From Methylobacter sp. (GTDB lineage Bacteria; Pseudomonadota; Gammaproteobacteria; Methylococcales; Methylomonadaceae): a stretch of DNA of 64,000 bases. The DNA lies in the NCBI RefSeq assembly GCF_030680395.1, contig NZ_JAUXVR010000007.1:124001-188000 (forward strand), given 5' to 3'. The translations under genes were made by a program, and so were the position numbers. Below the pieces are notes generated by a model. The model was not told where the DNA came from and ran no database searches. It saw only the letters and a list, made by a program, of their open reading frames with translations. Shown in pieces: positions 43,378-54,000 of this stretch (positions are counted from its first letter, which is position 1; each line of letters starts with the position of its first letter).

Positions 43378-44954
43378 TCCTCTGTCTCCGGAGTTACTTT
43401 CGATAGCTTTTCTTTGTAGCTATCAAAGTTCTCTGCTTGTTTCAACAGGCTCTCCAACTGACCAATGACTTCGTCAGGGTCTGGTAATTTGACAATCATG
43501 GACGTCTTATCGCCCAAGGTGTTTAAAGAATTGCCAAGAAACCAGACGGTGTCGTCGATCACCAAGAATCGATCATGCAAGACTGAGGAAGCAAGCACAT
43601 ACGCGGCCGCCTTAACTTTGACATCTTTCTCCAATCGATCGAGTCGATTCTTGAAATCATCTAACTTCGATGGCTGGGACTTAAAAGCAAGGCCAGACGT
43701 CAACAAGGCCACTTTGACCATATCACCATTAACTGCATACAAGAACTGCCCCAGCTGCAAACCGCCAAGATATGGGTCGACAATCAAGACCCGCGACCGT
43801 GCTTTTCTGATTTCACCTTGGACAAAACGCATAGCTTCTTCGCGGGAGCCATTTGAGAACCAACGTTGACCGTACTGTTTGGCGCTCGCTAATTTTTCGC
43901 GTCGAGACGCGGCAATGGCCACCCGAGCATTGACATTGGGAGAGCTTGGCTCCTCTCCTACAATACTGTTGGTTGAAAACTGCGAACGATTCGCTGCCGG
44001 ATACTCCATGCGCGCCGAGTCTGGCGAATCGCCAGTGTGCACACTGACTGTGGCACCGCCGCTACCAACAGCATGGCTGCTGAAGTGTATTGTTCGCAGG
44101 AACCCGGTTAGGGGCATGTATGCCAGTATCCCATGTTCTGGATGCGTTACCACATAGCCATACGCCCCCAAGCAACTCCCCTTGTCCACGTCCAAAATGC
44201 CGTCAGCAGGTATGTCCTGTGTTTCAAAACTGGTGAGCAAATGGGCTTGTTCATCAAACGTCGTAATCTGCAAACCTTCAAGCGTCTGACAGGGTCTGGG
44301 GACAAAGCGGTAAAAAATCCGTTCGCCTCTCTCATTACTAGCGGGAATCATGAAGTTGTCAATTTGCTTGATGATGGGGTCGGGAACAACTAATGCGATG
44401 CTACCTAAATATTCGGGGTATTGTCGCAAGTCAATATGCAAGCGTCTGGCAACAAAAGCCAAGGCATCGTCATCGGCAAGCAATGCGTCAAACCCCTCAT
44501 GACTGCCAAAACGGCGATGGATACGGGCAGGTACGCTGCCCATAAAAGGCGCAGGGTGACTATGCCCTGTGGGCTGGGAAAGCAATCCCTCTCCCATTGG
44601 CAGACCAATATGTGGCCAAATCGGGTCGTCAATCAAGTTGGAAACAGCGATCTTTACGCCATCGATTTTTTCAATATCTTCTGGGCGTGACGGCGTCGGC
44701 GTTTTTTCATCTCCGTTTCCAAGCGAGCGATACCAATCAATCGCAGCTTGTTTAGCCAACACTGTTCTACGAAAGAAAATGGTTGCGCCGCTTTTGCCAA
44801 CTGCACGTCTGTCAGCAGAGTTCATTTTGGGTGGCGGTGGCCTGTCAGGCGAAAGCAGCGTTACCGTGGCAAATAGCAAACGCCCTGCTTGTCCCCTTTG
44901 TTGCAAGGTTGCCAGTCGTATAATGGCCCATTCATGGTGATCGATTGTTGTCAT
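43374..44954 (-). CDS. VPA1262-like protein with C-terminal phospholipase-D-like domain, first gene of the operon
   Basis: A 526-residue protein. The N-terminal 350 residues form an unfamiliar domain with FVARRLHIDLRQYPEYLGSI and IFYRFVPRPCQTLEGLQITT; by memory this resembles proteins labelled VPA1262 family, a label I hold with modest confidence. The C-terminal 170 residues have a phospholipase-D-like fold: ARSRVLIVDPYLGGLQLGQF then VLHDRFLVIDDTVWFLGNSL. The motif is HxRx4D, one copy. No signal peptide or membrane helix is visible. It is first in a three-gene unit with ATGA overlaps at both junctions and lies next to two toxin-antitoxin pairs, which suggests a defence role. That is inference. 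Confidence 0.75.
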   Translation of the reverse strand: MTTIDHHEWAIIRLATLQQRGQAGRLLFATVTLLSPDRPPPPKMNSADRRAVGKSGATIFFRRTVLAKQAAIDWYRSLGNGDEKTPTPSRPEDIEKIDGVKIAVSNLIDDPIWPHIGLPMGEGLLSQPTGHSHPAPFMGSVPARIHRRFGSHEGFDALLADDDALAFVARRLHIDLRQYPEYLGSIALVVPDPIIKQIDNFMIPASNERGERIFYRFVPRPCQTLEGLQITTFDEQAHLLTSFETQDIPADGILDVDKGSCLGAYGYVVTHPEHGILAYMPLTGFLRTIHFSSHAVGSGGATVSVHTGDSPDSARMEYPAANRSQFSTNSIVGEEPSSPNVNARVAIAASRREKLASAKQYGQRWFSNGSREEAMRFVQGEIRKARSRVLIVDPYLGGLQLGQFLYAVNGDMVKVALLTSGLAFKSQPSKLDDFKNRLDRLEKDVKVKAAAYVLASSVLHDRFLVIDDTVWFLGNSLNTLGDKTSMIVKLPDPDEVIGQLESLLKQAENFDSYKEKLSKVTPETEE

Positions 44955-45301
44955 GAGTTTAAAATTTTATCGAATTGTCGCGGCTATACTGATTAAATTG
45001 CCACCGAGATTCTACAAGACTACCTCTGGTGTCTGCTAAGGGCGAAAATCGTTCACGTGGGTGATCTCTACAACTGACAGCGTCGGGTCGATAGCTATTC
45101 GTAGCTATTCAAATTTTTTCACTATTAGCGTTACAGATTCCGATATTTTTCATTATATGAAAAGCAACAGCGCGAAGGATGGGTAGAGCGGTAGCGACTC
45201 GTAAGAGCACGAAGTGAAACCCATCGAACAGAGCCTAATCATGATGGGTTTCGCGTTGCTCTACCTATCCACGGTCTTCGCGGTAAGAAACTTTTCTTTA
45301 T
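44955..45301. other. Region between the PLD-like operon and purK
   Basis: 347 bases with no gene. The first 150 bases should hold the promoter of the three-gene operon, but I see no clear boxes. From 45171 it is occupied by a palindromic repeat (separate entry). Confidence 0.55.
45171..45282. repeat. Nested dispersed palindrome downstream of purK
   Basis: Outer arms GGATGGGTAGAGC (45177-45189) and GCTCTACCTATCC (45258-45270) pair with one mismatch, and CGCGAAG-like ends lie beyond them. Inner arms GAAACCCATC (45216-45225) and GATGGGTTTC (45243-45252) pair perfectly. The right side shares GCGTTGCTCTACCT with the 38-base repeat at 46404. It sits 20 bases after the purK stop and could terminate that transcript. 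Confidence 0.7.
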
Positions 45302-46396
45302 TTACGAATCATCAACCTGATCGGCCAGCGCGGCCAGTTTCTTGACCAACTCCGATAATTGCTCAGGGCTTTCCGCCCGTACCGTAGCATGAGCCACTTT
45401 CCGCCCTTTGCGCGGGGATTTGTCGTAAAGATGCAAATGCGCATGGGGAATTGCCAATAGTTCTTCAGTCTTAGGCAGGCCGCCGATGAAATTCACCATG
45501 GCCGCGTTGCCTACCGGCGCTGTTGAGCCTAACGGCAGATCCAGGATCGCCCGCAGGTGATTTTCAAACTGGCTGGTTTCTGCGCCTTCTATCGTCCAGT
45601 GGCCGGAGTTATGCACTCGTGGCGCGAACTCGTTGGCAACCAGTTGGCCGCCCACTTCAAATAATTCCAGGGCCAGCACGCCGACGTAATCCAGCGCTTC
45701 CAGCAAGCGGGAAATATAGGTTTCGGCCTGTTGTTGCATCGGGTCATCGGCTCGGCATTCGGAAACGCGCAAGATGCCGCCGCGATGCAGGTTTTCCGAT
45801 AACGGGTAGAAAACAACTTCCCCTGAAACACTGCGCACGGCGATGATGGACACTTCGCGGTTAAACGGAACGAAGGCTTCGACGACCGCCGGTACGCCTT
45901 GCAACAATTCCCAGGCTTCTTTTAAATCGTCCGGCGACTTGAGCAGCGATTGGCCCTTACCGTCGTAGCCTTGGGTGCAGCTTTTTAAAATAGCGGGATA
46001 GCCGAGGGTGATCATGGCTTGTTCCAGGCTTTCGAAGCTGTCTATGGCCGCATAATCCGGCGTAGGAATGCCGAGTCCAAAGAAAAAGCTTTTTTCGACT
46101 AACCGATCCTGGGCAACAGCCAGAGCTTTCGGGCAGGGATGCACTTGGGTGTGAGAGGCCAGAAACTCTGCGACTTCAGACGGAACATTCTCGAACTCGT
46201 AGGTGACCACATCGGCGCGCTCCGCCAGTTGCGCCAGCAAATTCGGATCGTTGTAGTCGCCGATCAAAGGTTCGCCCAGCTTGTTGGCACAGGCATCGGC
46301 GGAGGGATCGAGAAAAATAAAGTCCAGCCCCAAAGGTATGCCTGCCAATGCGATCATTCTGGCAAGCTGGCCTGCGCCCAATACACCAACTATCAT
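45302..46396 (-). CDS. purK: 5-(carboxyamino)imidazole ribonucleotide synthase
   Basis: Joins aminoimidazole ribonucleotide and bicarbonate with ATP to give N5-CAIR in purine synthesis. A 364-residue ATP-grasp protein with [19 protein letters not shown] at the start, the ATP-binding region [36 protein letters not shown] and [18 protein letters not shown] in the catalytic core. Its start overlaps the purE stop by four bases. Use of bicarbonate as substrate gives it a loose link to the Dab operon upstream in the window. Confidence 0.95.
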   Translation of the reverse strand: MIVGVLGAGQLARMIALAGIPLGLDFIFLDPSADACANKLGEPLIGDYNDPNLLAQLAERADVVTYEFENVPSEVAEFLASHTQVHPCPKALAVAQDRLVEKSFFFGLGIPTPDYAAIDSFESLEQAMITLGYPAILKSCTQGYDGKGQSLLKSPDDLKEAWELLQGVPAVVEAFVPFNREVSIIAVRSVSGEVVFYPLSENLHRGGILRVSECRADDPMQQQAETYISRLLEALDYVGVLALELFEVGGQLVANEFAPRVHNSGHWTIEGAETSQFENHLRAILDLPLGSTAPVGNAAMVNFIGGLPKTEELLAIPHAHLHLYDKSPRKGRKVAHATVRAESPEQLSELVKKLAALADQVDDS

Positions 46397-46941
46397 AAAT
46401 CGTCCTCGGCAACTGCTCCCTGCGTTGCTCTACCTCCTGCATCCATGCAGTCGTCTGTTCGTGGGTCCGAGTGCGCAAGTACCGATTCGGTTTGCTCACT
46501 CCTGAAATTTTGTAATGCGTCCTTATATTGGACATGTTTGTTACTGATGATGGCCGCAGCCAGCAAGGCCGCGTTGATTGCCCCCGCCTTGCCTATCGCC
46601 AAGGTGCCGACCGGAATTCCGGCGGGCATTTGTACGATCGACAATAAGGAATCCATGCCGTTCAGGGCTTTGGACTGCACCGGCACGCCCAACACAGGCA
46701 CGGCGGTTTTGGCCGCGGTCATGCCCGGTAAATGAGCGGCTCCGCCTGCTCCGGCGATGATCACTTCCAGGCCTTTGGCCTCGGCCGTTTCGGCATAATG
46801 GAACAATTTATCCGGGGTACGGTGCGCCGAGACTACTTCTACTTCGTGCGGAATGCCGAGTCGTTCCAGCGTTTCCGCTGCAAAGCGCATGGTTTCCCAG
46901 TCAGAGGTCGAGCCCATGATGATGCCAACCAGTGCGGTCAT
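46393..46941 (-). CDS. purE: N5-CAIR mutase with repeat-encoded C-terminal tail
   Basis: Converts N5-CAIR to CAIR, next step after PurK. The core is typical class I Pur[29 protein letters not shown] (catalytic His) and [13 protein letters not shown]. Family members usually end near the SVLAHSDPR segment (about residue 161). Here 21 further residues ([20 protein letters not shown] and L) follow, and these are encoded by the 38-base dispersed repeat at 46404-46442. The insertion seems to have removed the old stop and placed the new one in the ATGA overlap with purK. The enzyme is probably still active, since the tail follows the core. Confidence 0.94.
   Translation of the reverse strand: MTALVGIIMGSTSDWETMRFAAETLERLGIPHEVEVVSAHRTPDKLFHYAETAEAKGLEVIIAGAGGAAHLPGMTAAKTAVPVLGVPVQSKALNGMDSLLSIVQMPAGIPVGTLAIGKAGAINAALLAAAIISNKHVQYKDALQNFRSEQTESVLAHSDPRTDDCMDAGGRATQGAVAEDDL
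46404..46442. repeat. 38-base dispersed repeat, copy in purE
   Basis: Starts CCTCGGCAACTGCTCCCTGC and ends CTACCTCCTGCAT. Other copies are at 54642-54679 (in the hybrid kinase gene) and 60224-60261 (intergenic); the latter two agree at 36 of 38 positions, and this copy differs by two substitutions and one extra C from the 60224 copy. Confidence 0.85.
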
Positions 46942-47006
46942 GTGTTACTCCTAATTAAGCAGGTAATCATAAATGTCTAATGAATTGTAGGTTGGGTTAG
47001 TCATGT

Positions 47007-47120
47007 TGGCCGGAATAAGTCTGTTTGAGCGGGAGCGAAAACAGACGTTTCCGGCATATTGCATAACAAGCCGGAAACGCCTCCCTTGCGCTACGCTTGG
47101 GGAGGCCTTATTCCGGCCTA
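47007..47120. repeat. MITE-like palindromic element, copy 2
   Basis: The termini GGCCGGAATAAG (47008-47019) and CTTATTCCGGCC (47107-47118) are inverted repeats; the interior has CGTTTCCGGC / GCCGGAAACG. It matches the element at 33930-34047 over most of its length, and at 114 bases is slightly shorter. It lies between purE and rmuC and has no coding potential of its own. Confidence 0.82.
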
Positions 47121-47214
47121 CTGTTCTTATCAAAAAACCGGCCAACAAAACGGCGTAGTATCGCATAAATATTGGGGAAATGTTTCTTAAGATGCCGGTA
47201 AAAGCCGATAGTTT

Positions 47215-48537
47215 CTAGCTCTCGTCGCTATCGAGCCCCGCCCGTTCGGTGATAGTCTTAGGAAAGGCCTTTTTGACTTTAACGCCCAGCTCAACAAAAC
47301 TGCCGGCCTGGCGGATCAGGTTGCCGTTGCCTTGGGTTAATTTGTTCATCACGCCGTCATACGTGGTGTTGACGGTGCTTAACTGTTTGCCCAGTTTATC
47401 CAGGTCATCGACAAAGCCCCGTATTTTGTCGTAAACGATTCCTGCCTTATCGGCGATAGCGCGGGCATTTTCGTTTTGACGTTCATAGCGCCAGATGTTT
47501 TCGATAGTGCGTAGCGTCGCCAGTAAGGTGGTCGGGGTGACCACGATGATCTTATGCTCAAAGGCATCGGTAAATAAGCGTTCGTCCGCCTGAAAAGCGG
47601 CGATGAAGGCCGATTCAATCGGCATGAATAACAGTACAAAATCCAGCGATCTTAGACCTTTTAAAGCGGAATAATCCTTGTTGCTCAAACCCTTGATATG
47701 CTCCCGCACCGCTTCGGTATGTTGTCTTAATGCGGTGACACGTTCCAGGTCGTCTTCGGTTGAGCAATAGCGCTCATAAGCGAGCAAGGAGACTTTGGAG
47801 TCAATCACCACATCCTTGTCCTCGGGCAAACGAACGATTACATCCGGCTTGAACAGCCTGTTATCTTCATCCCGGAACGCGCCCTGCGTTTCATACTCGA
47901 TGCCTTTACGCAGCCCTGATTTTTCCAGCACTTTTTCCAGGATCATTTCGCCCCAGTTACCCTGAGCTTTCTTGTCGCCTTTTAAGGCGCGGGTCAGGTT
48001 AAGGGCTTCCTGATTCATTTGCGCGGTATCGCGCCGTAACGAAACAATTTCTTCGCGCAGGGAAATACGGTCCTTGTTTTCGTTATCATAAACCGTTTCT
48101 ATGCGCTGTTTGAACTCGCCGAGCTGTTCCCGTAACGGCGTGACGATATGATCCAGGCTGGTTTTATGGTGTTCGGTGAATTGCTTGCTGCGGTCATCGA
48201 AAATCTTGCCTGCCAGATTTTCAAACTGGGTGTTCAGGCGCAGTTCCGCATCCAGCAATAATTTTAATTTTTCTGCGGTATTTTTGGCTTGTTCATCTAT
48301 GCGGGTTTGCAATTCGGTATTTTGGGTTTTGGTATCTATAAACAGCTGTTGCAACCGATTAAATTCGGTTTCGCGGTTTTGAAATTGCTTTAGTTTTTCC
48401 TCCAAAACCGCCAGATCGGTTGAGAGTTGCCGGATCAGGATTTTATCCTTACCGTTCAGAAGGCGCGTTAGGAATGCGCCGATCAGAAGACCTGTTAACG
48501 CCCATATCAGCGGAGGAATGTTATTGATAAAATTCAT
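47215..48537 (-). CDS. rmuC: DNA recombination protein RmuC
   Basis: A 440-residue protein with one N-terminal membrane helix (IPPLIWALTGLLIGAFLTRL), a coiled coil over residues 30-180, and the RmuC domain with a restriction-endonuclease-like core. That core includes GNWGEMILEKVLEKSG, KPDVIVRLPEDKDVVIDSKV and LLAYERYCS. RmuC limits inversions at short inverted repeats in E. coli, which is of interest given the many palindromes here. The start is followed directly by the membrane anchor, so the domain should face the cytoplasm. Confidence 0.93.
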   Translation of the reverse strand: MNFINNIPPLIWALTGLLIGAFLTRLLNGKDKILIRQLSTDLAVLEEKLKQFQNRETEFNRLQQLFIDTKTQNTELQTRIDEQAKNTAEKLKLLLDAELRLNTQFENLAGKIFDDRSKQFTEHHKTSLDHIVTPLREQLGEFKQRIETVYDNENKDRISLREEIVSLRRDTAQMNQEALNLTRALKGDKKAQGNWGEMILEKVLEKSGLRKGIEYETQGAFRDEDNRLFKPDVIVRLPEDKDVVIDSKVSLLAYERYCSTEDDLERVTALRQHTEAVREHIKGLSNKDYSALKGLRSLDFVLLFMPIESAFIAAFQADERLFTDAFEHKIIVVTPTTLLATLRTIENIWRYERQNENARAIADKAGIVYDKIRGFVDDLDKLGKQLSTVNTTYDGVMNKLTQGNGNLIRQAGSFVELGVKVKKAFPKTITERAGLDSDES

Positions 48538-48776
48538 GTGTATTAATTCAGATTTGATCTTCCGGCTTTAAAAAATAGTCTCAAGTGCCTGATGACCGGT
48601 TTCGACCCGCTCGTGCAAGTGGCGGTATGTTAAATCCTGTTTTATTAATATATAAACCGATAAAATTAATCAACAAAATTATAGGTATGCTACAGAAGCG
48701 TGTATTTTACTTTGGACAAAAGGCTATAACATGCAATCGTATTTGGGGAACAAGTGTGAGTAAATTATCGCTTGAT

Positions 48777-49196
48777 TTAGCAGCGCTGCCCATCATTTAA
48801 GATCTTAAGAAAGCCACGCATAGCATCTGTGAAAACCTTCGATTGAACCACTTCTTTACGACGCTGGCTCCGCAGTTCCATAATTTGCTCAAACTCCACA
48901 GCATCGTTGCGGGCAATGACTCCCATAGACCAACCCACGAAGATTCGTTTGTCTGTCGGCGTGATGTAAATAATTTGAGAGTTTTTGTGCCTTTGATCGT
49001 CCAAGATCTTCACATACATACGGAGCGCTGCTTGTTCAGGCCCTTCCAGAACCTGCATAAATAGACCTCCACCGTGAACAAGAACGCCAGTAATGCCGAT
49101 GGCTGGATTATTTCGTCGCGACGACTCCATAATGTTCCGCACTTGCTCATCAGATATTACATCCGTGGACTGGCTAAAGTAGAGAAGTCTAATCAT
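48777..49196 (-). CDS. BLUF-domain blue-light sensor
   Basis: I choose ATG 49196, which gives the usual BLUF start MIRLLYFSQSTD; a GTG 39 bases upstream is possible. The 139-residue protein has the flavin switch residues Tyr6, Asn29/Asn30 (RRNNPAIGITGVL) and Gln48 (LFMQVLEG), all in place, and the typical KRIFVGWSMG near residue 90. No output domain is attached, so it must act through a partner. Several GGDEF/EAL proteins in the window are possible partners, but none is adjacent. Confidence 0.92.
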   Translation of the reverse strand: MIRLLYFSQSTDVISDEQVRNIMESSRRNNPAIGITGVLVHGGGLFMQVLEGPEQAALRMYVKILDDQRHKNSQIIYITPTDKRIFVGWSMGVIARNDAVEFEQIMELRSQRRKEVVQSKVFTDAMRGFLKILNDGQRC

Positions 49197-49393
49197 GTAG
49201 TGTACCGTTTGGTCAGGGTAAACGCATTGTACCACTCATCCAAAAGGTCTCACTTGAACGGCCCCTAATGGTTGATAAACGGACAATTTATCGTTTCGGT
49301 TATTGTCCTGTAGAAAGCTGAACACTCAGGGCGCGCTCCAGCAACAAAAGAGCGTTTTAATAATGATCAAAATGTTGCTGCCTCAGCCAAAGG

Positions 49394-50674
49394 TTACAAG
49401 CGCTTGAATATGGCTTCTGCAATATCCAGTGTTTTTTCCAGGTCTTCATCGCTGTGCGCGGCCGAAACAAAACCGGCTTCAAACGCTGAAGGCGCCAAAT
49501 AAACGCCCTGTTCCAGCATGGCATGAAAAAAGCGTTTAAACAGGCTTTGATCGCACTGCATGACTTGGGCGAAGCCGGTCACTTGCCTTTCTGTACTAAA
49601 AAACAGCCCGAACATGCCGCCGACGCTGTTGGTGGTCATCGCGATACCGGCCTGACCGGCGCGTTCTTTCAGGCCTGAAGTCAGCTTTTCGGTTTTTGCG
49701 GTTAACGTCTCGTAAAAACCGGGCTGAGCGATCAATTCCAGGGTTTTTAAACCGGCAGCCATCGCGACCGGGTTGCCGGACAGCGTACCGGCCTGATAAA
49801 CCGGACCGAGCGGCGCAAGACATTCCATGATTTTACGCGAGCCGCCGAATGCGCCGACCGGCATGCCGCCGCCGATGATTTTGCCCAGCGTGGTTAAATC
49901 GGGATTAACATTATAAAGCCCCTGCGCGCCGGTTAAGCCAACCCTAAAACCGGTCATCACCTCATCAAAAATCAGTACACTATTATATTGGTCGCAAACT
50001 TGGCGCAAGCTTTCCAGAAAGCCGGGCACAGGCGGAATACAGTTCATATTGCCGGCGACCGGCTCGACGATAATGCAGGCGATTTGTTCACCTATTCCGG
50101 CAAACAGCGCTTTGACCGAATCGCTATCGTTGTAGGCCAGGGTGATGGTGTTTTCAGCGACTGAAGCCGGTACGCCGGGAGAACTAGGTACGCCGAACGT
50201 CAACGCGCCGGAACCGGCCTTGACCAATAAGGCATCGGAATGGCCATGATAACAGCCTTCGAATTTAACGATTTTATCCCGGCCGGTATAGCCTCTGGCC
50301 AAGCGAATGGCGCTCATGGTCGCCTCGGTGCCGGAACTGACCATTCGGACCAGTTCGATCGACGGCATCAGCTCGCAAACCCGTTTGGCCATCAGCGTTT
50401 CAATTTCGGTCGGCGCACCGAAGCTCAGGCCTTTTTCGGCAGCCTGCTTGACCGCTGCAATGACTTCCGGATGGGCATGGCCCAAGATCATCGGCCCCCA
50501 GGAGCCGACATAATCGATATAGCTATTGCCGGAACTGTCGTAGATATAAGCCCCCAGGGCATGATCGATAAAAACCGGTGTGCCGCCCACGCCGCTAAAG
50601 GATCGTACCGGCGAATTCACGCCGCCTGGAATTACAAGTTTTGCATCGGAAAATAACGCGGTTGCTTCAGTCAT
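49394..50674 (-). CDS. hemL: Glutamate-1-semialdehyde 2,1-aminomutase
   Basis: Makes 5-aminolevulinate from glutamate-1-semialdehyde for tetrapyrrole synthesis, using pyridoxamine/pyridoxal phosphate. With ATG 50674 the protein is 426 residues, the normal size; the frame extends upstream without family sequence. Clear motifs are [60 protein letters not shown] and the cofactor lysine in [17 protein letters not shown]. It appears to be transcribed alone. Confidence 0.96.
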   Translation of the reverse strand: MTEATALFSDAKLVIPGGVNSPVRSFSGVGGTPVFIDHALGAYIYDSSGNSYIDYVGSWGPMILGHAHPEVIAAVKQAAEKGLSFGAPTEIETLMAKRVCELMPSIELVRMVSSGTEATMSAIRLARGYTGRDKIVKFEGCYHGHSDALLVKAGSGALTFGVPSSPGVPASVAENTITLAYNDSDSVKALFAGIGEQIACIIVEPVAGNMNCIPPVPGFLESLRQVCDQYNSVLIFDEVMTGFRVGLTGAQGLYNVNPDLTTLGKIIGGGMPVGAFGGSRKIMECLAPLGPVYQAGTLSGNPVAMAAGLKTLELIAQPGFYETLTAKTEKLTSGLKERAGQAGIAMTTNSVGGMFGLFFSTERQVTGFAQVMQCDQSLFKRFFHAMLEQGVYLAPSAFEAGFVSAAHSDEDLEKTLDIAEAIFKRL

Positions 50675-51074
50675 GGTTTTTTTTATCGCCAAGGAGGTTG
50701 TGTATGCCGTAAGCCTGCCGAGAGCGGGCGGGGCGTGAGTTAAATTTATCGCGTAAAGGATAGGATAACTTTGCAATGATTGAAAGTTTATCGTTTCCTA
50801 TTCAACAATCGTCTTGAAAAATAACGCTTTTAAAGTTACGCTCTGATTTGAGTAGCGGATAATATCGAGTCGGTGGAAAACCGGTCATTATCCGATGACT
50901 GCCGGGATGATGTTTGCCCTCGTTTCACACCGGATCGACACAGACATTCAAGTTTAGTAACAGACAGAAAATAGCCGCTTTATCGCCGTCCGAAAAGAAT
51001 GGTGATACCCTGCTAATCAGGCTATTATCCATGACCTCTATAGTGATAAACAGATAAAATCAAATCAGAGATTT
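50675..51074. other. Divergent intergenic region between hemL and the hybrid kinase
   Basis: 400 bases without a gene. It must contain promoters for both flanking genes, but no convincing boxes, operators or RNA structures were seen. Confidence 0.5.
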
Positions 51075-54000
51075 ATGTCAACTCCATTGTCGCCGCCGGA
51101 ATACCCGAAATGTAATTTTCTGTTCTCGTTAGGGATCATCATTGCAGTCATTGGTGTTTGCGAAACGCTGGTTATATGGCTGCTTGATGCGACTCGGCAA
51201 TGGGGAATTGTATTGTCACCATGGCAGGATAACGTTTTTAACATCACCTTGCTGACGGTACTCAGTTCACCGCTGTTGTGGTTTCTGGCGGTACGGCCGC
51301 TGGCCTTGCAGATCGTTCGGGACCAGACGACGTCCAATAGAGAGTTGCTGGAGGCTCTGGAGAATCACGTCCTGGTCAGTATTGCCGACGTTCAGGGGCG
51401 TATTGTCTATGCGAATGACATGTTCTGCAAAGTCTCCGGTTATACCCGGAATGAACTGGCCGGACAAGATCATCGTGTTGTGAACTCAGGCCATCATGAT
51501 CGGGATTACATCCGCAACATGTGGAATACTATCGCCGGCGGCCAAGTATGGCGCGGGGAATTTTGCAATCGCAGTAAAGACGGGGAATTGTATTGGGTGG
51601 ACAGCACTATCGCGCCTCTGCTGGATAACACCGGCAAGCCTAAGCAATATATTTCGATACGCCGGGATACGACCAAGCGAAAAGCGAATGAATTAAAGCT
51701 GACGGCGCTTAAACACGCGCTGGACGCCAGCAGCGAGATGATTCTTATCACCAATGCGGAGGGACTCATTCAATACGCCAATCCGGCGCTGTGCCTGTTC
51801 ACCGGCTGGCCTGAGGATGCGCTGATGGGGCAAAAACCCTATGTGCTGGATAGTTCTACCGCCGATCGGCAAGCCCTGTCCGATATGCAAAGCAGGCTTC
51901 ATTGTCGCGAGCCTTGGTCAGGTCGGCTGTTGTGTCGCCGTCGAGGCACCGCTTCCGCTCCTGACCTATATCCTGTAAGCAATGTTTCCGTAGTGGCGCG
52001 CGAAAATGATAACTGTAACTCCGGGCAAGCCGTTGACGACGCGCTGGAATACTGGGCCAAGACCAATATTACCCCGATTCTGGCCGCAAACGGCACACTG
52101 TCCGGCTACGTACAGATTCAGCATGATGTCAGCAAGCAGGTCGAAGAAGAAGCGGCTTTGCAAATCGAAAGCGACGATACCGCCGCCCGTCTCGCAATCT
52201 CCGAGGTGCTGCATCAACCCTTGGCGCTGGAACAACGATTCGTTCAGGTTCTGGATATTCTGTTCGGTCTCAAGTCTTTCGACCTGCAACGCAAGGGCTG
52301 CGTGTTTCTACGGGCGCCGGACGATGATTGTTTGGAGAAGTTCGTTGTGCACGGCAACTTTGACTGCATGGAACAGCGCATAGATTTTGGCGACGGCCTG
52401 TGTGGGCAAGTCGCGGTTTCAAGAAAATTTATTGTTTCCGATCATTGCTGCCTACAGGATATGGGTAAGCGTGAGCTTTGTTGCGACCATCAGCCCCACG
52501 GCCACTACATTGTGCCCATCGCTTCCGGCGAGGACATTCTCGGCGTATTGTTTGTTTTTACTGATGTCTACCCTGTGCAAAACGAGCCCCGAGTCGCAAT
52601 GCTCAAGGAAGTAGGCGAAATGATGGCGCTCGCGTTGCTCCAGAATCAGGCCAATGCCTCGCTGGAAGCTGCGCGTGATGCCGCCTTGCAGGTCGCGCAT
52701 ACCAAGACCGAGTTTCTGGCCAATATGAGCCATGAGATTCGCACGCCGATGAACGGCGTATTGGGCATGCTGGATCTTTTACAGGATACGCAGCTGTCTC
52801 GCGAGCAATGGGACCTGATCGATATTGCGTCAAATTCGGCGGAATCCCTGTTAACCATCATCAACGATATTCTCGATTTTTCCAAACTGGAGGCCGGTAA
52901 AATCGAGTTGGAGCAGATTGAGTTTAATCTGCCCGATTTAGTGGAAGAAGTTTGTACCTTGCTGTCCAGTCGCGCCCACAGCAAGGGCTTGGAATTAAAC
53001 TGCTTTCTGCCGACGAATTTACCGTTGCGTTGGCAGGGCGATCCCACCCGAATCCGTCAAGTGCTCACCAACCTGATTGGCAATGCCGTTAAATTTACCG
53101 AGCAGGGAGAAGTTTCCGTAACAGTGTGCGCGCCGAAAAATGACGATACCGGCGCCGCAGCTGTTTCCGATAAGTGCTCGACAGACACGCCATCCTTATT
53201 GCGTTTTGAAGTGGTCGATACCGGTATCGGCATTACCGCAGAGGCGCAAGCGCGCCTGTTTCAGGCTTTTTCACAGGCCGACAGTTCCACCTCCCGGCGT
53301 TATGGCGGTACCGGCCTTGGTCTGTCCATCAGCAAAGACTTGGTTGTGCTCATGGACGGCAACATCGGTGTTGAAAGCGTTTTGGGACAAGGGGCAAACT
53401 TTTGGTTTACCTTGCCTTTGGCGGCGGTGGATAACGAGGCTCCGGCCCCGCAGGCTAATTTTTGCGACAAGCGTGTTTTGATAGTCGACGATAACGCTAC
53501 CAATCGCATGATTTTGACGCATTACTTAAGCAACTGGGGCTTTACTTTAAGCGAAGCAGACAACGGGCCCGCGGCGCTCGCTGAACTCGAAGCCGCCGCT
53601 TTGCGAAACGAACCTTATGATTTGTTGCTGTCGGATATGCAAATGCCGGACATGGACGGCTTCGCCCTGGCTCGGGCCATCATCGGGAAGCCCGCCATTG
53701 CCGATACGCCGCGCATTCTTTTATCCTCAGGCAGTATCGGCTCGCAAGTCGAAAGACTCGCGTCGGGATTTACGCAAAGCCTGTTAAAACCGGTACGACA
53801 ATCGCAGCTTTTTGATGCCGTTATCGATGCATTACAGCTTCCCGGCCAGAAAACCGCTACAGCGGCCAAGATTCAAGAGGTTCTGCCCAATTACAGCGGC
53901 AAACGGGTGCTGGTGGTGGAAGATAACAAGGTCAACCAAAGAGTGATACTTTCTCAGCTCGCCAAGTTTCAGCTTAAGCCTGATTTGGCCAATAACGGGC

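Noticed and set aside
45171-45282. CRISPR-like array from repeated palindromes near purK
   Set aside because: Repeats are nested inverted arms of a single element, not evenly spaced direct repeats with spacers.
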